Assembly (NCBI GenBank): GCA_035651635.1 | Contig: DASRFK010000244.1 | Coordinates: 1-13,835 of the forward strand | Direction of reading: 5' to 3' | From: JANXQE01 sp035651635 | Lineage (GTDB): Bacteria > Verrucomicrobiota > Verrucomicrobiia > Limisphaerales > UBA8199 | DNA length: 13,835 nucleotides | Shown here: positions 5,023-12,938 of the stretch, piece after piece | Layout: each line of letters opens with the position of its first letter | Position numbering within the stretch: the first letter of the stretch is position 1 | Made by a program: the position numbers and the translations under genes | The notes under the pieces: model-generated | Databases searched by the model: none | The model's input: only the letters and a program-made list of their open reading frames with translations | What the model was told of the DNA's origin: nothing

Positions 5023-8000
5023 CTACGGCAAAGGGATCGTTCGGTAAAACTGAGCGGGCTGAGTCACCGCGGCATGATCGGTGAATTCACCCGTGCCGTC
5101 CGGCAGCATGACAGTGGTTAGCTCCGACCAATTCAGCAGGTCGGATGAGCTCTGGACTGAAACGACCTGCCCCGGCTGGCCCATCAAGGTCAGGTGCATC
5201 CCCGTGGACGGCGCGAAAACAGGTCCGTTCAGCCGGGGTGGTGCCACCGGCACGCTTTCCATAATAGTGCCGGTATCGCCAACCGCGATGAACCGCCCGT
5301 CGGCGAAAATAACCGAGCGCAGTGCATTGACGGTGGCCGAATTGCGCGCGTTCCAAGTCTTCCCATCCGACGAACTCAGGGTCCAGCCACTATCTCCGAC
5401 GGCAACGAACTCGTGATTTCCCCACGCGACACTATAAAGGGAATTTGCAATGAGCGGCGTGTTGGTTTGAACAGTCCAATTATTGCCATCGATCGAGGTC
5501 ACGATGGCACCCGAATCGCCGACGGCAACAAATGGTCCGGCTGGGCCTCCGGAGCAAATACCCGACAAATTGTAAGTCGTGGTTGAATCGCGCGCGTCCC
5601 AGGTAATTCCGTTGAATGAGCGGACGATTACGCCGCCATCACCGACCGCGACGAATTCGTTCGTAGCGAACGTCACGCCTCTCAAGGCCTGGGTCGCCCC
5701 CGTGTTGTAAGGTGTCCAATGAATTGCGTCCGAGGAGATAAATACTTTGCCTCCATCACCGGTCGCCACGAAAAGATCCGCCCCCGAAGGCCTTCCGTAA
5801 GTGACACAGTACAGGCTGATGGAAGTGCCGGCCTGCGGGGTCCAAACCATACCATCGGTCGAAGTAAAGATGTTGCCGGAATAATCAACGGCGACGAACA
5901 AGCCCTTGCCCCAGGTGAGAGACTGAACATTTGCCGCCAGGCCGGTTCCCCCCGCCTTCCAACTCACACCATCAGAAGAAACGAAGCTGCTCGCCGAGTC
6001 CGCACCCGCCGTGACAAGGGTCCCAGGACCGGTGCCGATGGCATTGAGATTGTCCGTTCCGGCGCCCGAAACAAGAGACCAATCGATGCCCCCTGGCACG
6101 GAGGTCAAAGCACCCTGGGAGGCGCTGAGACTTGAGCCGCCGGTGCCGACTGCCACGAATTGGCTGCCGGCAAACTGGATGGCCCGTAAACTCGCGTCAG
6201 AGGGGGTTTGGAATTGACTCCAATTGGTGCCATTGCGCGAAATGAACGCCGTGCCGTTATCTCCGGCCGCCACAAAAATACCGCCCCCATAAGTAATGCC
6301 CCAGAGCGAGATGCCGGTCGCCGCCTGTTCAACCCAGTTCGCCCCATCAGTCGAGGAGTAGAGGTTGCCATAATAATCCGAGGCTACGAAGGTGCCATTG
6401 CCCGCCGCCAATCCATAAATGTAGCTTCCCAATCCGCTGCCAGCTTGCGTCCAACTGATACCGTCACTGGAAATCAGGCTCACGGCGGAATTATCACCGC
6501 TGGCGATGAACTTGCCGTTCGCCCAAATGACCGTGTCCAAGTTGTCGTCGGTGCCGGAATCAGCGATCGTCCAGATGGAACCGTTGGGTGAGGTGATGAT
6601 GGTTCCACCCTGGCCAACCGCGACGAAACGCCCGCTGCCGAAAGCTACGGCGGAAAGGTTCGTGACGGTGACTCCGGAGCTGACGGAATTCCAATTGACG
6701 CCGTCGGAGGATGAGACGACCCAGCCGTTCTCGCCTACACCCACGAACCCAATATTGCCATAGGCGACTCCGAAGAGAGAATTTGGGGTGCTGACGTAAT
6801 TGGCCGGCGCGCTCCAGGCGCCTCCGTCGACTGACACGACAATTGTGCCGCTGTCACCCACTGCCACGTATTTGCCTGCACCGTAAGCCAGCGCATGCAG
6901 ATCGTAATCGGTTCCCGTGCCATTTACTGTCCATGGCGCGCTTACGATCGTTCCATCATTGCCGACGGCTAACAGAAGCCCCCCGGCTGCGGTCACGCCC
7001 CGAAGCGGGGAGGCTCCTCCGTTATTGGCCACGGCGCTAAGCGTGCTCCAATTGAGCCCGTCAATCGAGTTCAGGATGTTGCCGGCGGAGTCGAGCCCCA
7101 CAAATTCACCATTGCCGAAGGAGATCGAAACCAATCCGGCCGTGCCGGGCGGATAATTGGGCCTGACTGGCGTCCAGGTCATCGCATCCTGGGAGAGCAG
7201 GATAGTCCCTTGATCGGCCAGGGTGGCGAACGTTCCATTGCCGAAGGCAACCCCGGCAAGGTCATTGGTCCGGCTCAAGAGCCGACGCGACCAGTCTGTG
7301 CCATTGGTTGAACTCAGCACCAGGCCTCCTTGCCCGACGGCGACAAATACGCCATTCCCGGCAGCCACTCCGGACAAAGAACTGGTGGTGCCGGACACAA
7401 CCGGATTCCAGGTCAACCCGTCGGTCGAGAATAGAATCGTTCCATTTTCGCCCACGATCACATTTTGGTCGCCGGGCGCACTGGCGACGCCGGTTAATTG
7501 GCCGGTGGCTTGCGACACGACATGTTTCCAGATTAGGCCATTAGTTGAGGCAAGGATTTCTCCCAAACTGCCCACGGCCAAAAAACTGCCGTGAGCGGTG
7601 GCGGCGATCGCGGCGAGATTGGCCGCGGTGGCTGAATTGCCGGAGGAAAGGGCGATGAATGATCCGGACGTCAGGATCGAGGGGGGTCCGCCTCCGGTGA
7701 GTGGTCCGCCGACGGCCACAAAGAGCCCATTGGCGTAGGTCACGCCGTAAAACTCGATCGTATTACCCGCAAACGGAGTAAAACATTCAAGCCAATCGAG
7801 AGCGTTGGTCGAATCGATCATGGAATTACTCCCCACCACCACAAAAGCGCCGTTGCCATAGGCGCTCGCGCGATAAGGCAGGCCATTATGAATCGTCGGG
7901 ATGGGCGAAGCATGGCTGGGAGTCCAACTGATCCCGTTGCTCGAACTGAAAATCGCGCTATCCCCATAATCGCCACAAATAACAAACTTGCCCTGGCCAT

Positions 8001-8709
8001 AACCGATGCCGTTCATCCAGTGGAGCGTGCCAGTCGTGTGAGAGGTCCAAACGATCCCGTCCGGCGAGGTCAGGACCCGGTCCTTGTATAAGAGGGCGGT
8101 GAACAGCCCGTTTCCGAAAGCTACGCTTTCAACGCCAATCCTGACTCCATTGGCAATGTAGGCCGGGGCCGCCAGGTGCACGGACCAATTCGTGCCATCG
8201 GCTGAGGTGTAAGAAAAATTGTTGGTACCGTCGAACCCCATGGCCACAAAGACGCCGTTGCCAAAAGCTACTCCATTCATGTAGCCGGCTAGTGCCTGTT
8301 GGAAACCCACCCAATGAATACCGTCGGGCGACGTCACCAGGATGGCCGGGCCCTGGCCGGCATTGTTGAGGTAATTCTCGTTGCCCGCGGCGACGAATTG
8401 CTTGTTGCCGTAGGCGATGGCCGTCAAGTCGTTGGTGGTGAGAGTGGGCGAGGCGTTTAGGGTAGAGGTGGATGAAGGGATCGCGACCCAGTTCGTCCCG
8501 TCCGCGGATCGAGCAACTATGGTATCCCCCACCCCAACAAAAAGCCCGTTGCCGTAAGTTACGGCGCGCAACGAACTGCCATCGGACGGAAGCCCGGCGG
8601 TTTGCCGGCTCCAGGTGTTGATGGAGTCGGCCTGGCAGAACAACGCTGACAAGGCCCAGAAAAAAAGAATGGTCAGCCGAACTTTCGCGGAAATCTTGAA
8701 AGGTGTCAT
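5023..8709 (-). CDS. Secreted 27-repeat beta-propeller-like protein with C-terminal FYR-type module
   Basis: This 1228-residue protein begins with a clear Sec signal peptide (basic residues, then LTILFFWALSALFCQA, about 13-27). Residues 47-1152 divide into 27 repeats of mostly 38-47 residues. Their pattern is L..VAYGNG.FVAVG..G.I..S.DG..W, as in BNR/YVTN/WD-like blades, so one or more beta-propellers are likely. The last 76 residues (LTLMGQPGQVVSVQSSSDLL up to FYRTIPLP) form a separate beta-rich module seen, from memory, at the end of many verrucomicrobial exported proteins. No catalytic motif is visible; sialidase activity should not be inferred. ATG 8709 is preceded by AGGG with a short spacer. 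It follows the kinase gene on the same strand after 83 bp and could be co-transcribed. Its role may be adhesion, polymer binding or scaffolding (inference). Confidence refers to the coding call and repeat architecture. Confidence 0.85.
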   Translation of the reverse strand: MTPFKISAKVRLTILFFWALSALFCQADSINTWSRQTAGLPSDGSSLRAVTYGNGLFVGVGDTIVARSADGTNWVAIPSSTSTLNASPTLTTNDLTAIAYGNKQFVAAGNENYLNNAGQGPAILVTSPDGIHWVGFQQALAGYMNGVAFGNGVFVAMGFDGTNNFSYTSADGTNWSVHLAAPAYIANGVRIGVESVAFGNGLFTALLYKDRVLTSPDGIVWTSHTTGTLHWMNGIGYGQGKFVICGDYGDSAIFSSSNGISWTPSHASPIPTIHNGLPYRASAYGNGAFVVVGSNSMIDSTNALDWLECFTPFAGNTIEFYGVTYANGLFVAVGGPLTGGGPPSILTSGSFIALSSGNSATAANLAAIAATAHGSFLAVGSLGEILASTNGLIWKHVVSQATGQLTGVASAPGDQNVIVGENGTILFSTDGLTWNPVVSGTTSSLSGVAAGNGVFVAVGQGGLVLSSTNGTDWSRRLLSRTNDLAGVAFGNGTFATLADQGTILLSQDAMTWTPVRPNYPPGTAGLVSISFGNGEFVGLDSAGNILNSIDGLNWSTLSAVANNGGASPLRGVTAAGGLLLAVGNDGTIVSAPWTVNGTGTDYDLHALAYGAGKYVAVGDSGTIVVSVDGGAWSAPANYVSTPNSLFGVAYGNIGFVGVGENGWVVSSSDGVNWNSVSSGVTVTNLSAVAFGSGRFVAVGQGGTIITSPNGSIWTIADSGTDDNLDTVIWANGKFIASGDNSAVSLISSDGISWTQAGSGLGSYIYGLAAGNGTFVASDYYGNLYSSTDGANWVEQAATGISLWGITYGGGIFVAAGDNGTAFISRNGTNWSQFQTPSDASLRAIQFAGSQFVAVGTGGSSLSASQGALTSVPGGIDWSLVSGAGTDNLNAIGTGPGTLVTAGADSASSFVSSDGVSWKAGGTGLAANVQSLTWGKGLFVAVDYSGNIFTSTDGMVWTPQAGTSISLYCVTYGRPSGADLFVATGDGGKVFISSDAIHWTPYNTGATQALRGVTFATNEFVAVGDGGVIVRSFNGITWDARDSTTTYNLSGICSGGPAGPFVAVGDSGAIVTSIDGNNWTVQTNTPLIANSLYSVAWGNHEFVAVGDSGWTLSSSDGKTWNARNSATVNALRSVIFADGRFIAVGDTGTIMESVPVAPPRLNGPVFAPSTGMHLTLMGQPGQVVSVQSSSDLLNWSELTTVMLPDGTGEFTDHAAVTQPAQFYRTIPLP
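5254..6900 (-). repeat. Higher-order repeat inside the 27-repeat gene (A-B-B'-A' layout)
   Basis: At protein level, repeats 17-20 (residues 724-887, bases 6049-6540) match repeats 21-24 (888-1047, bases 5569-6048) one for one, better than other repeats. Compare SLISSDGISWTQAGSGL with SFVSSDGVSWKAGGTGL, and DYYGNLYSSTDGANW with DYSGNIFTSTDGMVW. Repeats 14-16 (bases 6541-6900) likewise match 25-27 (bases 5254-5568), for example NGWVVSSSDGVNWN with SGWTLSSSDGKTWN. Whole groups of blades were therefore copied, not single repeats. Similarity was judged by eye. Confidence 0.6.
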
Positions 8710-8755
8710 ACACCCTGTTCAGACCCGTTTGAAGCCAGAGGTTACAAGGCTTTTG

Positions 8756-8782
8756 CGCGGAACTCGAAAGCTCGGAGCCGCG
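8756..8782 (-). terminator. Hairpin between the kinase and the 27-repeat gene
   Basis: On the minus strand CGCGGCTC can pair with GAG(TT)CCGCG, an 8-bp stem with a two-base bulge and 9-base loop, lying between the kinase stop (8794) and the next start (8709). CAAAAGCC follows in place of a T-tract, so it could be a weak terminator, an attenuating or RNA-stabilising hairpin, or nothing. The rest of this 84-bp gap shows no feature. Confidence 0.25.
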
Positions 8783-8793
8783 AACCCTGGCGT

Positions 8794-11700
8794 TTACCAG
8801 TTCAATCCCAGAGCGGCCAACTCTTTGCGAATACGGGCCAAATGCCAGATTTGGGGCGGGGCGCTCACTCGGGTCAGGGCTAATTCAGATTCATCGTGAT
8901 TGAACGCCAAGGCAATGATCTCGTTATCCGGAGCGGGTTGGAGCTCAGCCAACACTTTGCCGGTGTCGACCGAAATCAAATGCACGTCTCTGGTCGTGCT
9001 GGCCAGGGCGAGGACCTTGCCGTCCCGCGAAAAAGCCATCGGTCCGGGCAAATCGCCATTGACTGTGCGTGCGATGGCATACGCCGGCCGCCAATCGCCT
9101 GTTCGCCAAAAGCGATACTCGGCTCCTGTGCTGGTGACCAGCCAGCGGCCATCGGGACTGAATGCGACATTGGGCATGGTCTCCGTTGGCAATTCCGTTT
9201 CCTGTTGCCCGGTCGCCGTGCTCCAGATTCTGACATTCGGATTATGCCAGCCGCCGGTGGCTGCCCAGCGCCCCTCCGGGCTGACCGATACAAATTTCAT
9301 CCACGGTTGCGAGCCAGTGACGGCTTGCAGGCGGCCCCGAGTCATTTCGAAAAGATAGCAACGATCTTTGAAGACGACTGCTGCGACCCGGCCGTCCAGG
9401 GAGGCTCCGCTGCGCTCGGGCAATCGATCGGGCTGGAACCCCGAGAAGAACTCGGGCGGGCATTGAGCCTTGAGACCGGCCGGCACCTCAGGACGGAAGC
9501 CTGCCGGGCCGCTGCCCTCTTGCCACGGGTTGGTCTGGCTGATGAACAATCGATAAAACCCTTGCGGCGTCCAGCCGAACAGTCCCTCCGCAGCGGGCAG
9601 CGGGAGTAGACTGTCGGACGGGAAACTGTCCCAGCGCTTGAGGAGTTGACCGGAGGCGGTGCCCCAAAGAGAAAGCGAGTTGTCCTCGCTAACGGCCAGC
9701 CAATCCCCGCCATTTCCAAAAAGAAGCCCACAGCCGGCATGCGCGCGCTGTTGATAACCCGGCGGTGCCAAATCCACACTCACGCCATTGGTCAGGATTT
9801 CGAACAGATCAACGCGGGATTCCGACCAGGAATAGACCGCGAGCCGCCGCCCGTCGGGCGAAAAGTCGATTCGCTCCGGCCCAGCCCGGACGGTGATCAG
9901 GTTCTTCAAGGTGGCGCAATCCCAAAGCCGCAGCGTACCGTCCCAACTATCCGAAGCCAGCAAGGTCCCGTCGGGACTGAAGCGCAAATCGGTAACATCG
10001 CCCAAGTGGCCTTCCAGCACGGCCACCTCCTTGCCGGAGGGAACATCCAGGATGTGAATGAGCGGTTCATCACCTCCTTCCGCCAGGCGCGAACCATCCG
10101 GCTGCCAATCCAGCGAGAGCGGCTGTCGCCCAAAAGCAAATCGGCCGCTCACCTTCGCGGATAAGCAATCAATAACGATTATTTCTTTATCACCGATGCC
10201 TGCCAGGAATTTCCCATTCGGATTCCAACATAAACGAATCAAAGTTGCCGGCAGCTCGATCTTGCGCGATTCGCCGGCCTTGCCAAGGGGAACGATAACC
10301 AACCGGGCGTCCTCCGTAACGTAGGCGACATACTCTTCGTCGGGACTCAACGCGGTTCCTTCAGGCTTTTCCCGGTGCTCCCACACGAAACGAGCTCTTT
10401 CCACGTCCCAAACCCGGACTGAACCGTCGACAGACCCCAACAGCAGCCGGCGGCCACCAGAGCCGAATGTGGCGACCTCAATTGGCGAGCTCAATTTGGG
10501 CAATCTCCCCAGCTCGCCGCCATCGGACAGGCGCCGGATTGAAATGCTTCCGTCGGCCTCGGCAAGGAGGTAACGGTTATTGCATAAATCTACGGCGATA
10601 CGGTCTGTTTTCTTCCTGGCGCCCGGAGGGCCGGCGATGGGATATAAGTCCGGCAAAGCCAGTGCCGCAATGGCTTCGTTTCTGAGTTCAACCGAGGGAT
10701 GAATCGCAACGGCATTGGTAATGGCGCGCAAGCTTTCAACTCGCCGCCCGGAACGGCCGCTCCAGCGCCGGGCGCGAGCTTGTTCGAGGTAACTGTCCCA
10801 TAGGCGCGACACGGCTGTATGCTCGGCAGTGACCGCGGCCTGGCGGGCGCGTTCGATCCGAAAAGCGGAAGCGAGCGACACCCACAGCACCAGGAACAAC
10901 AACGCCAGAACCGCAGCACTCAGGCTGGCCAAAACCGGGTTGCGCTTGCCCCAACGCGCTAAAGTCTCGAAGCGAGTCGCCGGTCGCGCCAGTATCGTGT
11001 CGCCCCGGCGCCAGCTCTCCAGTTCGAGCGCCAGCGCGCGAGCCGATGTGTAGCGGCGCGCGGGATCCTTTTCCAGGCACTTCAAGGTGATCGCCGCGAG
11101 ATCCCGATCGACCTGCTGGTTCAGCTGGTCGAGAGGAGGCGGGTCCTCTTGAACGACGCGGCGCATCGTTTCCAGCGCCGTGGCACCCTGAAAGGCAGGG
11201 CGCCCGGCGAGCAAATGGTAAAGGATTGCCCCCAGGCTGTAGATATCGGCTGCGGTGGTGACCTGGTCGGCCTCGCCCGAGGCTTGTTCCGGGGCCATGT
11301 AGGCGGGCGTCCCGAGAACCGTTCCGCTTTGGGTTAGCAAACTTTCATCGGCCACAAGTTTGGCCAGTCCAAAATCCGTGACGTGCGGTTCGTCTTGCGC
11401 ATCAAAGAGAATATTTCCGGGTTTAAGATCGCGGTGAAGAATCCCACGTTCGTGGGCATGCTGGACTGCCCGGGTGATGGTCGAGGCCAGCCGCGCGATA
11501 GCCTGCTGACGTTCCAGGCTGCCAGGTGCCTGCCCAGCTCCGCTGCGGCGCGCCCGTTCTACGGACGGCACCAAACTAAAATCGTCGAGACGCGCTCGAA
11601 GATCCCCGCCTTCGAAGAGCTCCATGCTGAAGAAGTGCCGGCCCTGGTGTTCCCCAATTTCATAGATGGGCACGATATTGGGATGGCTTAATTTGGCCGC

Positions 11701-12036
11701 GGCCTCTGCCTCGATGTGAAAACGCGCGATAAACCCCTTTGAGGCCAGCGGGCCATCCAGAACCATTTTTAGTGCCACCAGGCGGTTCAGACTGAGCTGG
11801 CGCGCGCGATAAACCACCCCCATTCCGCCACGGGCGATTTCCTCAAGCAATTCGTAATCGGCAAAGTAGCGGCAGGGCAACCCGGACGGCAATGAGGGAG
11901 CGGCCGCAAGGAGCCTGTGGGAATATTGGGGAGCGGCAGGCAATCCCAGACCCAGCAGGCAGGCCGGGCAATGGCCGCCCAAAATGTCCGTCCTCAGCGG
12001 AACGCCGCAGCGCACACATTTGGAGATGGCCGTCAT
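8794..12036 (-). CDS. Transmembrane Ser/Thr protein kinase with N-terminal Zn-ribbon and C-terminal WD40 propeller
   Basis: This 1080-residue receptor-like kinase of Hanks type has a four-cysteine knuckle at C7/C10 and C23/C26 (CVRCG..CPAC), then a kinase domain (about 61-345). All key residues are present: Gly loop IARGGMGVVY (67-76), Lys90, Glu109, HRDLKPGN (201-208), DFG (221-223), GTPAYMAPEQ (242-251) and D264 in ADIYSLG, so it should be active. One membrane segment (about 367-391) separates it from a 600-residue region of WD40-type blades, such as DLRFSPDGTLLASDSWDGTL followed by RLWD. The propeller would face the periplasm. A 30-residue Arg/Gly-rich insertion (about 153-180) precedes the catalytic loop. 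ATG 12036 follows AGGA closely. It lies 47 bp downstream of an ECF sigma factor gene. Such pairs are known in Planctomycetes and Verrucomicrobia, where the kinase likely controls the sigma factor. Confidence 0.92.
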   Translation of the reverse strand: MTAISKCVRCGVPLRTDILGGHCPACLLGLGLPAAPQYSHRLLAAAPSLPSGLPCRYFADYELLEEIARGGMGVVYRARQLSLNRLVALKMVLDGPLASKGFIARFHIEAEAAAKLSHPNIVPIYEIGEHQGRHFFSMELFEGGDLRARLDDFSLVPSVERARRSGAGQAPGSLERQQAIARLASTITRAVQHAHERGILHRDLKPGNILFDAQDEPHVTDFGLAKLVADESLLTQSGTVLGTPAYMAPEQASGEADQVTTAADIYSLGAILYHLLAGRPAFQGATALETMRRVVQEDPPPLDQLNQQVDRDLAAITLKCLEKDPARRYTSARALALELESWRRGDTILARPATRFETLARWGKRNPVLASLSAAVLALLFLVLWVSLASAFRIERARQAAVTAEHTAVSRLWDSYLEQARARRWSGRSGRRVESLRAITNAVAIHPSVELRNEAIAALALPDLYPIAGPPGARKKTDRIAVDLCNNRYLLAEADGSISIRRLSDGGELGRLPKLSSPIEVATFGSGGRRLLLGSVDGSVRVWDVERARFVWEHREKPEGTALSPDEEYVAYVTEDARLVIVPLGKAGESRKIELPATLIRLCWNPNGKFLAGIGDKEIIVIDCLSAKVSGRFAFGRQPLSLDWQPDGSRLAEGGDEPLIHILDVPSGKEVAVLEGHLGDVTDLRFSPDGTLLASDSWDGTLRLWDCATLKNLITVRAGPERIDFSPDGRRLAVYSWSESRVDLFEILTNGVSVDLAPPGYQQRAHAGCGLLFGNGGDWLAVSEDNSLSLWGTASGQLLKRWDSFPSDSLLPLPAAEGLFGWTPQGFYRLFISQTNPWQEGSGPAGFRPEVPAGLKAQCPPEFFSGFQPDRLPERSGASLDGRVAAVVFKDRCYLFEMTRGRLQAVTGSQPWMKFVSVSPEGRWAATGGWHNPNVRIWSTATGQQETELPTETMPNVAFSPDGRWLVTSTGAEYRFWRTGDWRPAYAIARTVNGDLPGPMAFSRDGKVLALASTTRDVHLISVDTGKVLAELQPAPDNEIIALAFNHDESELALTRVSAPPQIWHLARIRKELAALGLNW

Positions 12037-12083
12037 GGTCCTGCTCTTTCAGACCTTTTTTCGCGGGATCGTTACAGTTAAGC

Positions 12084-12845
12084 TTAAATTTCGCGGCCAC
12101 CACGGCCAATCACCTCGATGAGGTACCTCAGTTCCTGGTCCACCTCTTCAGGGCTGGCAACAGTCTTGCCGATTTCTTCTCGCACCAGTTCGCCATAACG
12201 GGCGCGCAAACGATGGACCGCGACTTTGACCGCTCCCTCGCTCATGTCCAGCCGACTGCCAACCTGCGCATAAGTGAGATCTGCCCGGTCAGCGCTGAGG
12301 AAGGGTTGCAGCGCCTCCAGGAGAGCCGAGCGGTCGGCGGCGGCGAATTCCTGGCGCAGCCGTCGCAAGGCCTGCTCAATGAGAGTCAGCGCCCAGCGCC
12401 GTTCATACAGGTGTTCGGCGGTCAATCCCGCGAACGGCTCCATTTGATAACACTCCTCTGCGCCGCGCTCATCCAATGAAAGAATCAGGTGGCCGCCTCC
12501 TCGTTTCAGCCGGTGTGAATCCCTCCAATGCTTGGCCAGAAAATGTTCCATCGCCGCCAGCAGGAAACTGCGAAACTTCCCTTTTTGCCGATCGATCGAG
12601 CGCAGGTAATTCTTTTCCAATAATCGGCAAAAGAATTCCTGGGTCAGATCCTGGGCATCATCCGGGCCATAACCCTGCCGCCGCACGTAAACATAAAGTG
12701 GGTACCAATAAGTCTCACAAAGCCACGCCAACGCCCGCTGGCCGGCTGAGGACTCCGCTTCCCCGGCGCTCAGGACCACGCTCCAATGCGTTGTGGTGAA
12801 AGCCGCGTTGGTTTGTTTCTTTTCGGGATCCTCGCGGTCGTTCAC
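12084..12845 (-). CDS. ECF-type RNA polymerase sigma factor, kinase-linked
   Basis: This sigma-70-family ECF factor of 253 residues directs RNA polymerase to a special promoter set. Region 2 spans about residues 35-110, with GPDDAQDLTQEFFCRLLE and GKFRSFLLAAMEHFLAKHWR. Region 4 is at about 190-226, with the helix-turn-helix LTYAQVGSRLDMSEGAVKVA followed by VHRLRARYGELV. A long linker (111-189) and a C-terminal tail after region 4 make it longer than the classic ECF of about 190 residues, as in families linked to Ser/Thr kinases. No anti-sigma factor gene is adjacent; the next gene downstream is the kinase, probably in one operon. The start is GTG 12845 (MNDREDPEKK) with only a weak purine stretch upstream; no better in-frame start was seen. 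Confidence 0.92.
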   Translation of the reverse strand: MNDREDPEKKQTNAAFTTTHWSVVLSAGEAESSAGQRALAWLCETYWYPLYVYVRRQGYGPDDAQDLTQEFFCRLLEKNYLRSIDRQKGKFRSFLLAAMEHFLAKHWRDSHRLKRGGGHLILSLDERGAEECYQMEPFAGLTAEHLYERRWALTLIEQALRRLRQEFAAADRSALLEALQPFLSADRADLTYAQVGSRLDMSEGAVKVAVHRLRARYGELVREEIGKTVASPEEVDQELRYLIEVIGRGGREI

Positions 12846-12938
12846 TGCTCGAAAGAATCGCCCGCTTTGCCGCCTGCGGAGGGCTGAACTGGCCGCATAC
12901 CCAGATCAAACGGAATCGATAGTACGAGGACGGCGGGC
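12846..12938. promoter_or_regulatory. Divergent promoter region, sigma factor / FG-GAP protein
   Basis: These 93 bp separate the divergent starts and must carry promoters for both genes unless the FG-GAP gene starts later. No standard -35/-10 pair is evident; CGATAGTACG (12917-12926) is the only AT-leaning spot. If the sigma factor controls itself or its neighbour, its target sequence should lie here. Confidence 0.35.
12926..12930 (+). promoter_or_regulatory. Shine-Dalgarno GAGGA supporting the 12939 start
   Basis: GAGGA lies 8 bp before ATG 12939, the best ribosome binding site in the window, and favours this start over ATG 13107, which has none. Confidence 0.5.

Noticed and set aside
5023..8709. 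Possible CRISPR or DNA tandem array, given the regular repeats
   Set aside because: The repeats are at protein level only, degenerate in DNA, with no identical repeats or spacers; they belong to one long reading frame with a signal peptide.
8896..9609. Open frames of 152-237 codons on the plus strand inside the kinase gene
   Set aside because: They lie opposite the WD40 region, have no family signature, and overlap each other in different frames.
11496..11580. Arg/Gly-rich insertion in the kinase domain (about residues 153-180)
   Set aside because: Insertions at this position are, as I recall, common in verrucomicrobial kinases of this type; all catalytic motifs are intact and the frame is continuous.
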